Assembly (NCBI GenBank): GCA_028687585.1
Contig: JAQTZV010000011.1
Location: 1 to 64,000, forward strand
Length of the DNA: 64,000 bases
Reading direction: 5' to 3'
Origin: Desulfuromonadaceae bacterium
GTDB lineage: Bacteria > Desulfobacterota > Desulfuromonadia > Geobacterales > Pseudopelobacteraceae
Part shown: one piece after another, positions 9,026 to 18,262 of the stretch
Position numbering within the stretch: the first letter of the stretch is position 1
Layout: the number at the start of each line of letters is the position of its first letter
Made by a program: the position numbers and the translations under genes
Notes under the pieces: generated by a model
The model's database searches: none
What the model was told of the DNA's origin: nothing
What the model saw: the letters and a program-made list of their open reading frames with translations, nothing else

Positions 9026-10258
9026 TCAATATTCATCCTTGGCAACGATGAACGGATTGTACGGCTTTTTCTCCTTCAGCAGTTGCCGGGCAATCAGCCA
9101 GCGGTGAACCTCCGAAGGTCCTTCAACAATTCTCCACATCCTCACATGCCGCGCCACATACTCTATGCCCAGTTCATGGGAAACCCCGAGGCCGCCATGA
9201 ATCTGAATTGCACGGTCGGCAACCCTGGTCAGCATCTCCGTAGCCGCCACCTTGACGCTGGCACCTTCGATGCGCAGATCCTTGTGACCCTGATCAGATT
9301 TCCAGGCAGTGTAGTAGAGCGTCCAGCGCACCTGCTCCAGCTCCATGGTTGAATCGGCAATCCAGTTCTGGATTGTGCCCCGCTCCGCCAGCGGCTTGTC
9401 AAAGGTAATCCGGTTATTGGCCTGGTCAATCATCATCTGGATCAATCTCTCCGCCATGCCGGTGCAACTTGAGGCCAGTTCGATCCGGCGTACGCCGAAA
9501 CGGTTCTGTAACGGTATGAAGGCCTTGCCCAACTCGCCAAGAATGGCGTCGTCATCGACTTCAACGTCTTCAAGGATCAGGTCCCAGGTCGGCATCGGCC
9601 CGATTACCGGAATCTCCCTGCCTATCCTGACTCCCGGATGCTCCCGGTCGATAAGAAACGCCGTGAACCGGTCCTTGGTCGAGGCAGAGGGATCAGTGAC
9701 CGCGATGACAATGAAGAAGACATTGTCGTAGTCGCACTTGCTGATAAACGTCTTGGTCCCGTTGATGATCCATTTGGTACCCTTCTTTACCGCCTTGGTC
9801 TTCAGGCCACTGACGTCAGAACCGGCGCCTGGTTCGGTACAGGCCATGGCCGAATCGACATCTCCATTGCAGTAGGGGACGAAATATTTTTCCCGCTGCT
9901 TGGGACCACAGCACTCGTGCAGGTAATACAGGTTGGGGGCATCGGGGGGAAGGGTAAAACCATGATTGGAAAATCCGACCAGACTCTTGGAAAGCTCTTC
10001 AACCACCAACGTCTTAGCGAGCATCCCTAATCCCTGGCCGCCAAACTCTTCATCCACTTCGAGACCCCAGAAGCCAAGCTCCTTGGCCTTTTTCATCAGC
10101 CGCTTGTGATCCTCATCCGGAATCAAGTGACCAGGTGTAGTCCACAGGGACAGCTCGCGCTCCAGCATAGCCTTTTCAAGCGGCATCAATTCCCGTTTGA
10201 CAAACTCCCGCATTGATTCTTTAAGCATCATGTATTCTTCTGGTATACTGAAATCCAT
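9026..10258 (-). CDS. bbsG: (R)-benzylsuccinyl-CoA dehydrogenase
   Basis: A 410-residue FAD-dependent acyl-CoA dehydrogenase. It has the ACTEPGAGSDVSGLKTKA flavin signature, IQIHGGLGVSHELGIEY and a C-terminal WRIVEGPSEVHR, where the glutamate of VEG is the expected catalytic base. It introduces the double bond into benzylsuccinyl-CoA; electrons leave through EtfAB. AGGAGCG lies upstream of the ATG. Position between bbsF and bbsH, with etfBA in the same operon, makes the substrate assignment strong. Confidence 0.9.
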   Translation of the reverse strand: MDFSIPEEYMMLKESMREFVKRELMPLEKAMLERELSLWTTPGHLIPDEDHKRLMKKAKELGFWGLEVDEEFGGQGLGMLAKTLVVEELSKSLVGFSNHGFTLPPDAPNLYYLHECCGPKQREKYFVPYCNGDVDSAMACTEPGAGSDVSGLKTKAVKKGTKWIINGTKTFISKCDYDNVFFIVIAVTDPSASTKDRFTAFLIDREHPGVRIGREIPVIGPMPTWDLILEDVEVDDDAILGELGKAFIPLQNRFGVRRIELASSCTGMAERLIQMMIDQANNRITFDKPLAERGTIQNWIADSTMELEQVRWTLYYTAWKSDQGHKDLRIEGASVKVAATEMLTRVADRAIQIHGGLGVSHELGIEYVARHVRMWRIVEGPSEVHRWLIARQLLKEKKPYNPFIVAKDEY

Positions 10259-10328
10259 TTTGCACGCTCCTGGCAGTTATTATTAGTTGTAACGAAGGTA
10301 ATCAAAAAAACTGCTGACACAACGGTGG

Positions 10329-11558
10329 CTATATCAGCACCTTTTCCTCGACAAGCGAATTTACCTCTTCGTGCGTATAATCCAGCATTCCCGTCAGCAC
10401 GGACGTGGTATGTTGTCCCAATAACGGTGCCGCGCTTTCCATACGTAGCGGCGTCTTTGAGAGTCGTATCGGAGCACGATTGTAAAGGGTGTTTCCCACA
10501 ACCGGATGGTCGAGGTATGACCAGAACCCCCTTTTTCTCAGATGTTCATCCTCGACAGCCCCCCGTGCATCATTAACTATCCCCGCCTTGACCCCGTTTT
10601 GGAGCAACTCGTTCATGAGCCAATCGGAGTACAGGGTTTTAGTCCATTCCTCGATATGTTCATTCAGTTCTTCCTCATTCTCCTTGCGATCTTTCATGGA
10701 GCTGAATCTTTGCTCTTCAGCCCATACCGGATTTCCCATTACCTTCTTCAAAGCACGCCATTCATTCTCATCAAAAACAGCAATGGCAATCCATGATCGG
10801 TATCCAAGTGTCGTATATACTCCATGAGGTGCGGCATCGGAATCGCCGAGTCCCATAGGCCCCAATGTATCGCCGTTTGCCGCATAGGCCATAACACTGG
10901 TGGGTGCCATGCTGATGGCGGATTTCAGTTGGGAAATGGCTATTGTCTGCCCCTTCCCCGTCTTCTCACGGTCAATCAGGGCGGCCATTATGCCGAACAG
11001 AGTGTGGCTGGGAGCCATGACATGATCCGTGTAGTTAGTGCCGGTGCCAAATGGTCTCTCGCCTGGAAAGCAGGCCCTCGCTGTTAATCCGCACAGTGCG
11101 TTTAGGTTTACACCGAACCCCATGTAGCTCTTTTGCGGCCCGCTATCACCCTGTAGACTCATAGTTACATAAATGATCCTTGGATTGATCTTTTTGACAT
11201 CTTCCCACCCAAGGTTCCACTTCTCCATCTGTCCCACTCGGAAATTGTTGATGATTATATCGCTCTTCTTGATCAGTCGTACGGCAACGGCACGAGCCTT
11301 GGGGTGGCTCATGTCCAGCGCAATACCCTTTTTATTGGGATTCCGGTTGGCAAAATAGCCGCTCCGCTCCAGCCCTTCTCCGATCCCATCCTTGAACGGC
11401 CCACCAGTTCTCAGAAGGTCAGGCCTGTTTTTGCTCTCAATCTTGATTACCTCTGCACCACATTGTCCCAATACGTTAGTAGCAATCGGCCCCGCTCCCA
11501 CCCATGAAAAATCACATACAACAATACCTTCAAGGGCTTTTCTAAGATTTTGCAACAT
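10329..11558 (-). CDS. bbsF: succinyl-CoA:(R)-benzylsuccinate CoA-transferase subunit BbsF
   Basis: A 409-residue class III (CaiB/BaiF) CoA-transferase starting at the ATG at 11558. This start is chosen because GAGGGGG lies upstream and it gives the normal family N-terminus ([12 protein letters not shown]); it overlaps bbsE by 17 bases. The likely catalytic aspartate, which forms the acyl anhydride and CoA thioester intermediates, is in [14 protein letters not shown]. BbsEF moves CoA from succinyl-CoA to benzylsuccinate, the first step of the pathway. Overlapping translation fits a heteromeric enzyme with BbsE. Confidence 0.9.
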   Translation of the reverse strand: MLQNLRKALEGIVVCDFSWVGAGPIATNVLGQCGAEVIKIESKNRPDLLRTGGPFKDGIGEGLERSGYFANRNPNKKGIALDMSHPKARAVAVRLIKKSDIIINNFRVGQMEKWNLGWEDVKKINPRIIYVTMSLQGDSGPQKSYMGFGVNLNALCGLTARACFPGERPFGTGTNYTDHVMAPSHTLFGIMAALIDREKTGKGQTIAISQLKSAISMAPTSVMAYAANGDTLGPMGLGDSDAAPHGVYTTLGYRSWIAIAVFDENEWRALKKVMGNPVWAEEQRFSSMKDRKENEEELNEHIEEWTKTLYSDWLMNELLQNGVKAGIVNDARGAVEDEHLRKRGFWSYLDHPVVGNTLYNRAPIRLSKTPLRMESAAPLLGQHTTSVLTGMLDYTHEEVNSLVEEKVLI

Positions 11559-12780
11559 AGACGACCCCCTCTTTTTCAAGTGCTTCAATTTCATCCAGGC
11601 TATAACCGCACTCACCAAGGACCTCAGCAGTATGCTGGCCGAAGAGGGGAACGGCATCACCCAGACGCCATTTCAAGTTCCCGAACACATAAGGCGCACC
11701 AGGGCAGATCACTTCACCACCAATGGGTTCATGATAGACACTCTTCCAGAAGTCGTGATGGATCAGTTGAGGATTTTCCAGCAAATCTTTGCCGTTACTT
11801 ACAGGGCTAATTGCAACCCTTTGTGCTTGGCCTGCATCATAGAGATATTGTTTGGTATGTTTCATCGTAAATCGCTCAAATATATGGCAGAATAAACCGT
11901 ACGCTTCCTTCGATTCTCTATAAGACTGTTCGACCCAGTGATCATTATCAAAAAGCTCCCACTCTTCAACGCCTTCGTCCTTCATCCATTGAACAAAAGG
12001 CTCCCACATCCCCTTATTCCTGCCCATAATAGCCACGATGACTACAAATCCGTCCTTGCATGGATGAATAGTTGCTGTGCCTGCTTCCTTGCCTCTCCCT
12101 CTTCTTAACGTTCCCTCAAGATCCCAACACTGAGCAGCAGTTTCAAGGGCCATCCCGACAGATTCCATACAAGACACATCAACGAATTGCCCTATCCCGG
12201 TTCTTTGAGCGAAGAGGGCTGCAATTGAACTACCGACAGCCGCATATACTTCTGCCATCCTGTACGCCTGGTTATCACTAATTCTTACCGGCTTGTCGTT
12301 TTCTATACCGGCCAGATAGAGGAAACCTCCAAGAGCCGAACAGGTCAGATCGGATCCGGGATACGTGCTATAAGGTCCAAAGGAACCAAACGGCGTGATG
12401 GAAGTTTGTACCAATCGGGGGTTTACCGCACTCAAGTCATCATAGGAAAGACCGAGCTCATCCAGGTAACCGGGTGTAAAGCTCTCGAATAAGATATCCG
12501 CACCCTTGCAAAGCTCGACAAAGATTTCTCGTCCCTTTTCCTCTTTAAGATTAAGAGCCATCCCTCGTTTGCCTGCATTGTAATAAATGAATTGCAGGCT
12601 TCTCTCGGTTCCAGGTTGGTTTTTGTAAAATGGCCCAATTGATCGCAAAGGATCTCCCGTTATAGGCTCAATATGAATAACGTCTGCGCCTAGACCTGCA
12701 TAGAGCTTTGCCGCATAAGGCCCAAGCTCTCCGGTGAAATCCAATATCCGTAAATTTGATAACGAACCTGCCTCATTCAC
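11542..12780 (-). CDS. bbsE: succinyl-CoA:(R)-benzylsuccinate CoA-transferase subunit BbsE
   Basis: First gene of the bbs operon, a 412-residue class III CoA-transferase starting at a GTG with GGGAGA upstream. The fold-defining segments ([46 protein letters not shown]) are present. By hand alignment with BbsF, the position of the catalytic aspartate is occupied by Tyr or Ala in [13 protein letters not shown], so this subunit may be structural rather than catalytic. It partners BbsF to activate benzylsuccinate with CoA. Transcription probably starts in the 160 bases upstream. Confidence 0.9.
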   Translation of the reverse strand: MNEAGSLSNLRILDFTGELGPYAAKLYAGLGADVIHIEPITGDPLRSIGPFYKNQPGTERSLQFIYYNAGKRGMALNLKEEKGREIFVELCKGADILFESFTPGYLDELGLSYDDLSAVNPRLVQTSITPFGSFGPYSTYPGSDLTCSALGGFLYLAGIENDKPVRISDNQAYRMAEVYAAVGSSIAALFAQRTGIGQFVDVSCMESVGMALETAAQCWDLEGTLRRGRGKEAGTATIHPCKDGFVVIVAIMGRNKGMWEPFVQWMKDEGVEEWELFDNDHWVEQSYRESKEAYGLFCHIFERFTMKHTKQYLYDAGQAQRVAISPVSNGKDLLENPQLIHHDFWKSVYHEPIGGEVICPGAPYVFGNLKWRLGDAVPLFGQHTAEVLGECGYSLDEIEALEKEGVVYVAKS

Positions 12781-13235
12781 AATGTTTCTCCCTATAACAG
12801 AATATTATAACGCCCTACGGACTCTTGCCTTTTAGTTTTTGAGTTCTACTAGATTATGCATCACGGCAACTAAATACATTTGTATTAATGTATTCATATA
12901 GTTAGCAACCATGTGAGCCGTAGCTAAAATGAACCATTATACTTCTCCTTAGCACGCGCTATGCCAAACACTGTTTGCCTTATTTTAGTCTTTGCATATT
13001 AACTGGCACAACAAAGCCTCTTTAAACACTATTACTTAATATAAACAGCGTGTTAATAAAGCTGCTAGCCTAAATTATTTAATATAATGTTATTCTGAAA
13101 TTAGGTGAACAGACACACAAGCACTTAGATATTAGAATCCAAATCGAGGCCTGTAGGGCTTGTGAGAGTCCGACTATATTGATGTTTTTGGATTTATCAC
13201 GAGAGGAAAATATATACAGCAGGGATAAGGTAAAT
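12781..13235. other. AT-rich intergenic region upstream of the bbs operon
   Basis: No convincing gene is present. The stretch is markedly AT-rich and carries a sigma54-like site on the minus strand for bbsE at 12951-12967. AT-rich tracts around 13040-13100 could bend DNA or bind IHF, but no consensus is certain. A 28-codon open frame at 13236-13322 (AAGG upstream) overlaps the following WYL fragment and is not recognised. Confidence 0.5.
12951..12967 (-). promoter_or_regulatory. candidate sigma54 (-24/-12) promoter of the bbs operon
   Basis: On the minus strand the sequence reads TTGGCATAGCGCGTGCT. The -24 half TTGGCA is consensus, the GG and GC dinucleotides are exactly 10 bases apart, and the -12 half is GTGCT against consensus TTGCW. 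The predicted start is about 160 bases before the bbsE GTG. A remnant sigma54 activator sits at the other end of this operon, which makes sigma54 control plausible but not proven. Confidence 0.5.
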
Positions 13236-13311
13236 ATGACAATCGAAGTTTCATTATTTTTAAAATTGGCCCAATATTATCTCAATCTTTTATCAAATAA
13301 TAAATTTCCTG

Positions 13312-13637
13312 ATGAATATTAATTTTCACGACCGCTCATCCAACCAAATAACTCGGAGTTTGTCGGCCTTGAGTTTCGGACCGTATTTATTCTACCCGTA
13401 CTACGATCAGGCCGATATTGACCGTCTTCGGGAAACTCCGATTTCCGAGGATCAGAAAATCATCGAAAAGAAGGAAGGCTGGCAGCTTCAAACAACAATT
13501 GGAAACTCGTACCAGTTGCTCTGGTGGCTGCGTGGCTATGACGGCGAGTAGAAGTGTTTAGTCCAAAGAGCTTGTTTCAGGAATTTACAGATGCTGCTTT
13601 AGCCACAGCTAAACAGTATGCGGAAACGCATGGTTAG
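13312..13637 (+). pseudogene. C-terminal remnant of a WYL-domain transcriptional regulator, frameshifted
   Basis: The first frame (13312-13551) contains ISEDQKIIEKKEGWQLQTTI and NSYQLLWWLRGYDGE; a second frame continues directly as VEVFSPKSLFQEF and stops at 13637. Joined, these match the end of WYL-domain regulators, whose C-termini have a WLLSFG-VEVLEP-type signature followed by a short helix. One frameshift near 13548 and loss of the N-terminal HTH and most of the WYL domain make this a remnant. It could once have regulated the neighbouring bbs genes, but there is no direct evidence. Confidence 0.65.
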
Positions 13638-14126
13638 TAAGAAACGTATCAATTTAGCGGTCGTTTCATCCATTTGCGTCATAAGTAATCCTTTCACCTC
13701 TGCCAACCGACAAACCGATGCCTGCCATCAATCTGCCAAGCACCTGTGCGTGTGGTAATGAACACGGCGCCGACGGTTGCGACATACAAGAAAAGATATC
13801 GATGTCGGTTGCAACAATGCTGCTATGGCCGAGAATATCTTTGATAATGCTGAGATTTTCGTCGTTTTCTTACCACGTTAATTCATTGTTGTGCTCCTTT
13901 TCTGAATAAATTAATTGGCTTGTTTAATGGTGTTGTGTTAGAAAACTTCTCTGATTCATGGGGGTTGGCTTTGACAATGCGGGGGAGAGGATTTACTCAC
14001 AGTACTGAAGGAACTACATGGGGTTTCAGTTCATTGGCCATGACAAGCGGCAAGTTACACTCTGCGAGTGATCTTGAAAGCTGTTGACTGGTCCAAACGG
14101 GTGATTGCACTTGCTGAGAGGGGTTT
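13638..14126. other. gene-poor remnant region
   Basis: Between the WYL remnant and the IHF-like gene I find only the short recombinase-like fragment at 13801-13869 on the minus strand. The rest shows no long frame with a ribosome site. A GAGAGGGG site just before 14127 belongs to the IHF-like gene. Confidence 0.5.
13801..13869 (-). pseudogene. tyrosine recombinase (phage-type integrase) fragment
   Basis: Reading the minus strand gives 23 residues containing NLSIIKDILGHSSIVATDI. This matches the second catalytic-box region of tyrosine recombinases (LGHSSI, then T-x-x-Y). Here the segment after ATDI is disrupted, so the nucleophilic tyrosine is not in place. No other part of the enzyme could be found. 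It is a trace of a former integrated element in this decayed zone. Confidence 0.45.
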
Positions 14127-14411
14127 ATGACGAGATCAGACTTGATTGAAAAACTGGCCATTGAAAAGAGAATCAGCATTACCGTAGCCGAGGCTATTGT
14201 TTTGGAAGTCTTTGGAAGTATGACGGATACCCTTATTGCTGGTGACAGGATTGAGATCAGAGGTTTCGGCAGCTTTGAGCTTCGCCAATACGATGGCCAC
14301 ACCGGCAGAAATCCTAGAACGGGTATTGAGGTAACTGTTAAACCCAAGAAGCTCCCATTTTTCAGGGTCGGTAAGGAACTTAAGGAGCGGATAATGGATA
14401 GTGGGAAGTAG
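14127..14411 (+). CDS. ihfB: IHF beta/HU-family DNA-bending protein
   Basis: A 94-residue member of the HU/IHF family with the usual two N-terminal helices and the DNA-intercalating arm containing GRNPRTGIEVTVKPKKLPFF, which is IHF-like rather than HU-like. IHF bends DNA in sigma54 activation, site-specific recombination and replication. GAGAGGGG precedes the ATG. It is intact while its neighbours on both sides are degraded. It may be an additional copy rather than the main chromosomal ihfB; the window cannot decide that. Confidence 0.85.
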   Translation: MTRSDLIEKLAIEKRISITVAEAIVLEVFGSMTDTLIAGDRIEIRGFGSFELRQYDGHTGRNPRTGIEVTVKPKKLPFFRVGKELKERIMDSGK

Positions 14412-14412
14412 A

Positions 14413-14851
14413 ATGACTAACGAAGAAATAAATTCTATTTAGATACACTGAACTTTGCGATACATCAGCTCGTTACCGATAGATCACTCCCGGCAACGGC
14501 AGTATTATTGACCACAGGCGGAGAGTATGCCGGTTGCAAATTGCAATTCACTGATGCAAAAAGCAAATCTGAAGCAATAGCCAACTTTGTGGCAGAACTG
14601 AAAGAAAAAAAACCGCCTTGTGCTGTGGTTGTTGTACCGATATCTACGAGTATCGGCAGAGGCAGAAAGCGTCAAACCTCTTTGTGTGTGGCATTCCAGG
14701 CATTTCATAATATATTTGTTAGCATGATTAACTACGAAAAAACGAAAAATGGCGAGCCAGTTTTTGATATACATCATATTTTTGCGACGATAACGAGATT
14801 ATCCTGTCTGACCATGAATACTTCGGAGATAATTACAATTCAGAGAAGTAA
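14413..14851 (+). pseudogene. unrecognised gene broken by two frameshifts
   Basis: An ATG at 14413 with GTGGGAAG upstream reads MTNEEINSI and then hits a stop at 14440. Moving one base gives a long continuation with LDTLNFAIHQLVTDRSLPA, AIANFVAELKEKKPPCAVV and FVSMINYEKTKNGEPVF. Near 14775 a further frame change gives FCDDNEIILSDHEYFGDNY and a stop at 14851. The three pieces look like one coding sequence of about 145 codons, but I do not recognise the family. It follows the IHF-like gene directly. Confidence 0.4.
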
Positions 14852-15003
14852 GCTTGATTCACACAGAGTGATTGTGAGGGTTCCAATCTGTGGAGCCCAT
14901 TTTTGTGGAAATTGAAGCGAGTGACAGGACACACACTTGATGCATTCAAGAGGCCCCCAGCCAAAAGTTGATTCGTCCGTATGATGTATTGCTCTACTTG
15001 ACC

Positions 15004-15300
15004 TCACGCCTTGATGTTGAGCAACTCCTTGGTCATTTCGTCGGTTGCCTTGAGGACATTGAGGTTTGCCTTAAAACCATGTGCATTGGAAATGAGATTA
15101 ACTGCCTCGCGGGAAATATCGATTGAATCTCCAGTGCTTGATGCCGATGCAGTTACTCCGCCAGTTCCATTCTCCTGAAACGTTGCTTTTGATGCCTTGA
15201 AACCATCTGTGTTCAGGTTGGCCACGTTATGTGCAGTTATCTGCTGACTTGTGCTGAAAGCCCGTAAAGCACTGCTTGCGATATTGCTAATGCTGTTCAT
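15004..15300 (-). CDS. orphan flagellar rod-family (FlgC-like) protein
   Basis: A 98-residue protein starting at the ATG at 15300, with AAGGTGG 7 bases upstream; a GTG three codons earlier overlaps that site and is less likely. The N-terminus matches the flagellar rod/hook helical signature (ALRAFSTSQQITAHNVANLN, then TDGFK) and the C-terminus (LKATDEMTKELLNIKA) matches the matching end helix. It lacks the middle domain of true FlgC. No other flagellar gene is nearby, so its role as a rod protein is uncertain. Confidence 0.7.
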   Translation of the reverse strand: MNSISNIASSALRAFSTSQQITAHNVANLNTDGFKASKATFQENGTGGVTASASSTGDSIDISREAVNLISNAHGFKANLNVLKATDEMTKELLNIKA

Positions 15301-15523
15301 AGTAGCCACCTTACTTTTAAATAGGAACCGATGCAGTATTATTAAAAACTTTCATGCTCTGAATATGTTGCATGATTATATCATATAATATGCAGTCTTG
15401 AACTATCGTGATCAATAACACCGTAATACACACATGACCTCAAAGAGTAATCCCTCATGAACGAACACCTCAACAAGACTTCCGGTACTTGGAGGTACCA
15501 GTAATTCCCCAGAAACAATTCCG

Positions 15524-15846
15524 GTGGGTGAAACTCATTGGTATCGGAAACAGGCTGAAGATATCGTAAAGCACCGCTCAATCAAATGCCATAACCTGAT
15601 GCAAGCAGAAGAGATCCCAATGCCATCCATCACTGTCCGCTCTATGAAACACGTTGGGGAAGTTATTCGTACCAAAAAAAACGTATTTCCCACCGTCTTA
15701 ACTTGATCAGGATGCCACTTGCCTGCCTTGACTATGTCATTATCCACGAACTCTGCCACATCAAGAAATGGAATCACGGGCCTGACTTCCGGGCGGATGG
15801 TATCCCGCTATTGTCCAAATTATCTTACGGAACGCAACCTGCTTAA
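15524..15846 (+). pseudogene. YgjP/WLM-type zinc metallopeptidase (DUF45) remnant
   Basis: The first frame has WYRKQAEDIVKHRS and MPSITVRSMKHVGEVIR, which match the middle of YgjP-like proteins. A shift at the A-run near 15672 moves into the frame LNLIRMPLACLDYVIIHELC, which carries the HExxH zinc motif (HELCHIKKWNHG) and stops at 15846. The usual W-G-S-C motif is degraded to VGEV and the N-terminal half is missing. This is a truncated, frameshifted remnant. Confidence 0.7.
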
Positions 15847-15890
15847 GCAATACGTCTGAACCTCAGACCTTGCCAATAGTTTTTTTCCAA

Positions 15891-17111
15891 TCATTGAAAT
15901 CTGTGTAACTGATTTCTTGGCACCAGGAGCAATTTTCCCAAAAGTTGAAAGTCGTTAGCCGGCAATCCAAGACAGATTTCACGGATGGCATTGATAACTT
16001 GTGCGGCGACAGTCTCGCCCCAGAACCAGTTAGCAATAGCCGTACTGTCACCAACTTCACCCGGCTGGGCGGTTAACCCTTCACAGTAAATAGCTTTCAG
16101 ATCCTCCGCTGCCATTCTGATTCCAGACGCAATTGTAACGCCGGTTATGGGGCAAGTATCTCTAGCTCCAGAAATAAAAGAGGCGAAGAACCCAACAATT
16201 TCATTTAACGACAAACATGAAACTCCTGCCGTAGTTCGCCCTCGTATACTGAGGGCGATTTCATACCACCCGTTCATATTGGCTGCCTCGCTTTTAAAAG
16301 CCTCCAGCACCAGGTCAATAGTTGTCATCTCAGCTATAGCGGAGGCAAAATTAACCGGGCAGACAACGGGGGTATTTTGAGAGGCTGATTCAGGCTCGTC
16401 ATCGGGAAAGTCAACGAGAACCGGTCCTTCTGCGGCTTCCAACAGTTTAAGTGCACTTACCACAACTCTCGTCTGGAATGATGCATCATTGGGAGGGCCA
16501 AAGGGTCGTCCCAACCCGAAAGGCACCCAGAGAGCTCTCGGAGGTTTGATATGTTCCGTATGTTCCCGGACAAGACTAATCTGCGTTGTAGCAAGCCCTT
16601 CTTCTTCAAGATAGTGTGACAACGCGCCCACGGCGCGTGTGCAGTTCGGTCAGACAGGTACGAGCAGTACCGCATCCACCCTGTCATTTTTCAGAATTCC
16701 AGCTAAACCCCGAGCTGCTCTTTCCATTTTTACCGGATCGGTAGCACCCATGAATGAGTAATGATACCCTGCCACAGACCCGATGATTTTTTCTTCAGCA
16801 AGTTCCCGTAACCGATCCAGGGGGAATACCACGTTCCAGTCCTGCTGAAAACCAGAGCGGTCGAAATTAGTGGAAATGTGGCTCATCACAAGTTCATTGG
16901 CCGGGATGCCTGCGGGAATCACTCGATAGTCGGCAGCACCAACTCCAAAAGGTACGTCGCCACGACGATGAAGACCCGCTGTGGTAATAAGTGCGATCCG
17001 TATGTTAGTCAGTGGCTGGCTGTTAACCCAAGGCGCACTATCAAATGCGGGGCACGGAAGAGCCAGTATATGCTTTCGTTCGTCTTCCGGCATTCGGTCT
17101 AAACGGGCCAT
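15891..17111 (-). CDS. PrdB/GrdB-like selenoprotein with in-frame UGA (Sec154)
   Basis: Two adjacent frames on the minus strand are one gene: MARLDRMPEDER... to VLLVPV, a TGA at 16652-16650, then PNCTRAVGALSHYLEEEGLA in the same frame to a stop at 15891. This gives 406 residues with Sec154 in a UxxC motif. The N-terminal half matches the D-proline reductase PrdB type of the glycine/sarcosine/betaine/proline reductase family (ALITTAGLHRRGDVPFG, ELVMSHISTNFD, FPLDRLRELAEEK). The second half has the PPRALWVPFGLGRPFGPPND segment of the family. A hairpin after the UGA fits a bacterial SECIS. Start at 17111 is chosen by AGGAGGAGG upstream. No prdA or thioredoxin-type partners are adjacent, so its substrate is unknown. 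Confidence 0.82.
16622..16652 (-). promoter_or_regulatory. SECIS-like element after the selenocysteine UGA
   Basis: On the minus strand the UGA is followed, after 11 bases, by a perfect 7-bp stem ACGCGCC/GGCGCGT with a GTG loop. The loop begins 18 bases after the UGA and starts with G, as expected of bacterial SECIS hairpins bound by SelB. It lies inside the coding region, as bacterial SECIS elements do. Confidence 0.65.
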
Positions 17112-17397
17112 GTGTTCCTCCTCCTGCTCTTGATTTGGATTGTAATACTTCGTGTCACTTCCGCGCAATATAACCCGGGCCATCAATTTTGGGATTATTC
17201 ACCTTTGGCATCAAAAAGGGGGTCCCGGTAACTCTTATGAGGTATGGGTGGTATCATTTCCGTTCAGTCAACCATCACTCCACTTCTAACAAGACCGGCA
17301 TCTCTCTGTTGTTACAGGCAATTATTTATATTGGTTGATTGGCATGCCTGATGCTCTTGTATTTACCATGAACTCAATTCATCCGGAGGAAGCAACA

Positions 17398-17697
17398 ATG
17401 AAAAAAGGTATATCCACCCTCATCGCATTAGGTTTTATTTCTACCCTGCTGGTCAACACGAGCTATGCAGGAGATCGCCATGAATCCGGCATCAGCCCAC
17501 TGTGGCTTCCGGTGGCAATCATTTCCACTCTCGCAGCAGTAGCCATCGCACATCCGCAGCCAGTTGTCTATGAACAGAGAGTCCGCTACGAACCCCGCCA
17601 GCAGATTATCATACGTGAGGAACCACGACATCGGTATACCCGCTATTATGAATCAGATCGTGCGTATGAAGCACCACGGCGTCATGACTACCGTTGA
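17398..17697 (+). CDS. small exported/membrane-anchored protein, unknown
   Basis: A 99-residue protein. The ATG at 17398 has CCGGAGGA upstream; upstream in-frame starts lack a site. It begins with a signal peptide (lysines, a hydrophobic core, then SYAGD as the likely cleavage site), has a second hydrophobic segment (LWLPVAIISTLAAVAIA) and ends in an Arg/Tyr/Glu-rich tail. It is not recognised. It lies alone between the selenoprotein and the ABM-domain gene, pointing away from the first. Confidence 0.65.
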   Translation: MKKGISTLIALGFISTLLVNTSYAGDRHESGISPLWLPVAIISTLAAVAIAHPQPVVYEQRVRYEPRQQIIIREEPRHRYTRYYESDRAYEAPRRHDYR

Positions 17698-17714
17698 TTA
17701 TGTTGGAAGGAGGC

Positions 17715-18005
17715 TTAGGCGACCTTGGTCATTTTATGTATTGTGATCTCTTCGACCAAGCTGCCTACGACAGAGACAAAGCTTTTAAAATGATCCGTGT
17801 TCATATGTTTCTCAAGAAAATCCGGGTTCTCCCACGTTTCGTAAAAAATGAATACCGTCGGAGCTTCGTTGTCCTGATGTAACATGTACTCGATACAGCC
17901 GGCCTCTTTTCGGGTCGGCTCAATAAGCTTCAACAACTCGCTTTTTACGATCTCAACGGATTCATTTTTCGCAATGACCTTTGCAACGACGGTTAACTTT
18001 GGCAC
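17715..18005 (-). CDS. antibiotic biosynthesis monooxygenase (ABM) domain protein
   Basis: A 96-residue single-domain ferredoxin-like protein; the GTG at 18005 is chosen because AGAAGGAGG lies 7 bases upstream. Family signs are LTVVAKVIAK at the N-terminus, EAGCIEYMLHQD in the middle, FIFYETWENPDFLEKHMNTD and a C-terminal strand. Members act as small cofactor-free monooxygenases or ligand-binding proteins (YgiN-like). No substrate can be inferred. Confidence 0.8.
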   Translation of the reverse strand: MPKLTVVAKVIAKNESVEIVKSELLKLIEPTRKEAGCIEYMLHQDNEAPTVFIFYETWENPDFLEKHMNTDHFKSFVSVVGSLVEEITIHKMTKVA

Positions 18006-18262
18006 GGTACGCCTCCTTCTGAGTATGTATTTTATATCCACCGGGAATTCCCGGCTATCTGAAACGTTACAGTTTCTTGCCTCACAGGCTATGTTGCCAT
18101 GAACCTTCTCCTAAGCGCTGCATAAGGGGCATATATCCACTTCTATGGTTTTTACGAAGGTATGCGCGAGTCCCTTTTGGCGACTGCCGGCGTGGCGACA
18201 GACCGGACATAATCCGCACATGCGGGCCCAGGACCGACCCATGGAAGTGACATTGCTCCGGA

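Noticed and set aside
12973..13030. TGGCAC near 13004 as a plus-strand sigma54 promoter
   Set aside because: The GG to GC spacing is 9 instead of 10 and no gene start with this direction follows at a proper distance.
13718..13909. 63-codon plus-strand frame in the remnant zone
   Set aside because: It is the antisense of the recombinase fragment and has no ribosome site.
16631..16660. The TGA in the PrdB-like gene as a simple nonsense mutation
   Set aside because: Both sides are well conserved without other damage, the TGA sits at the family's redox-active position and a SECIS-like hairpin follows.
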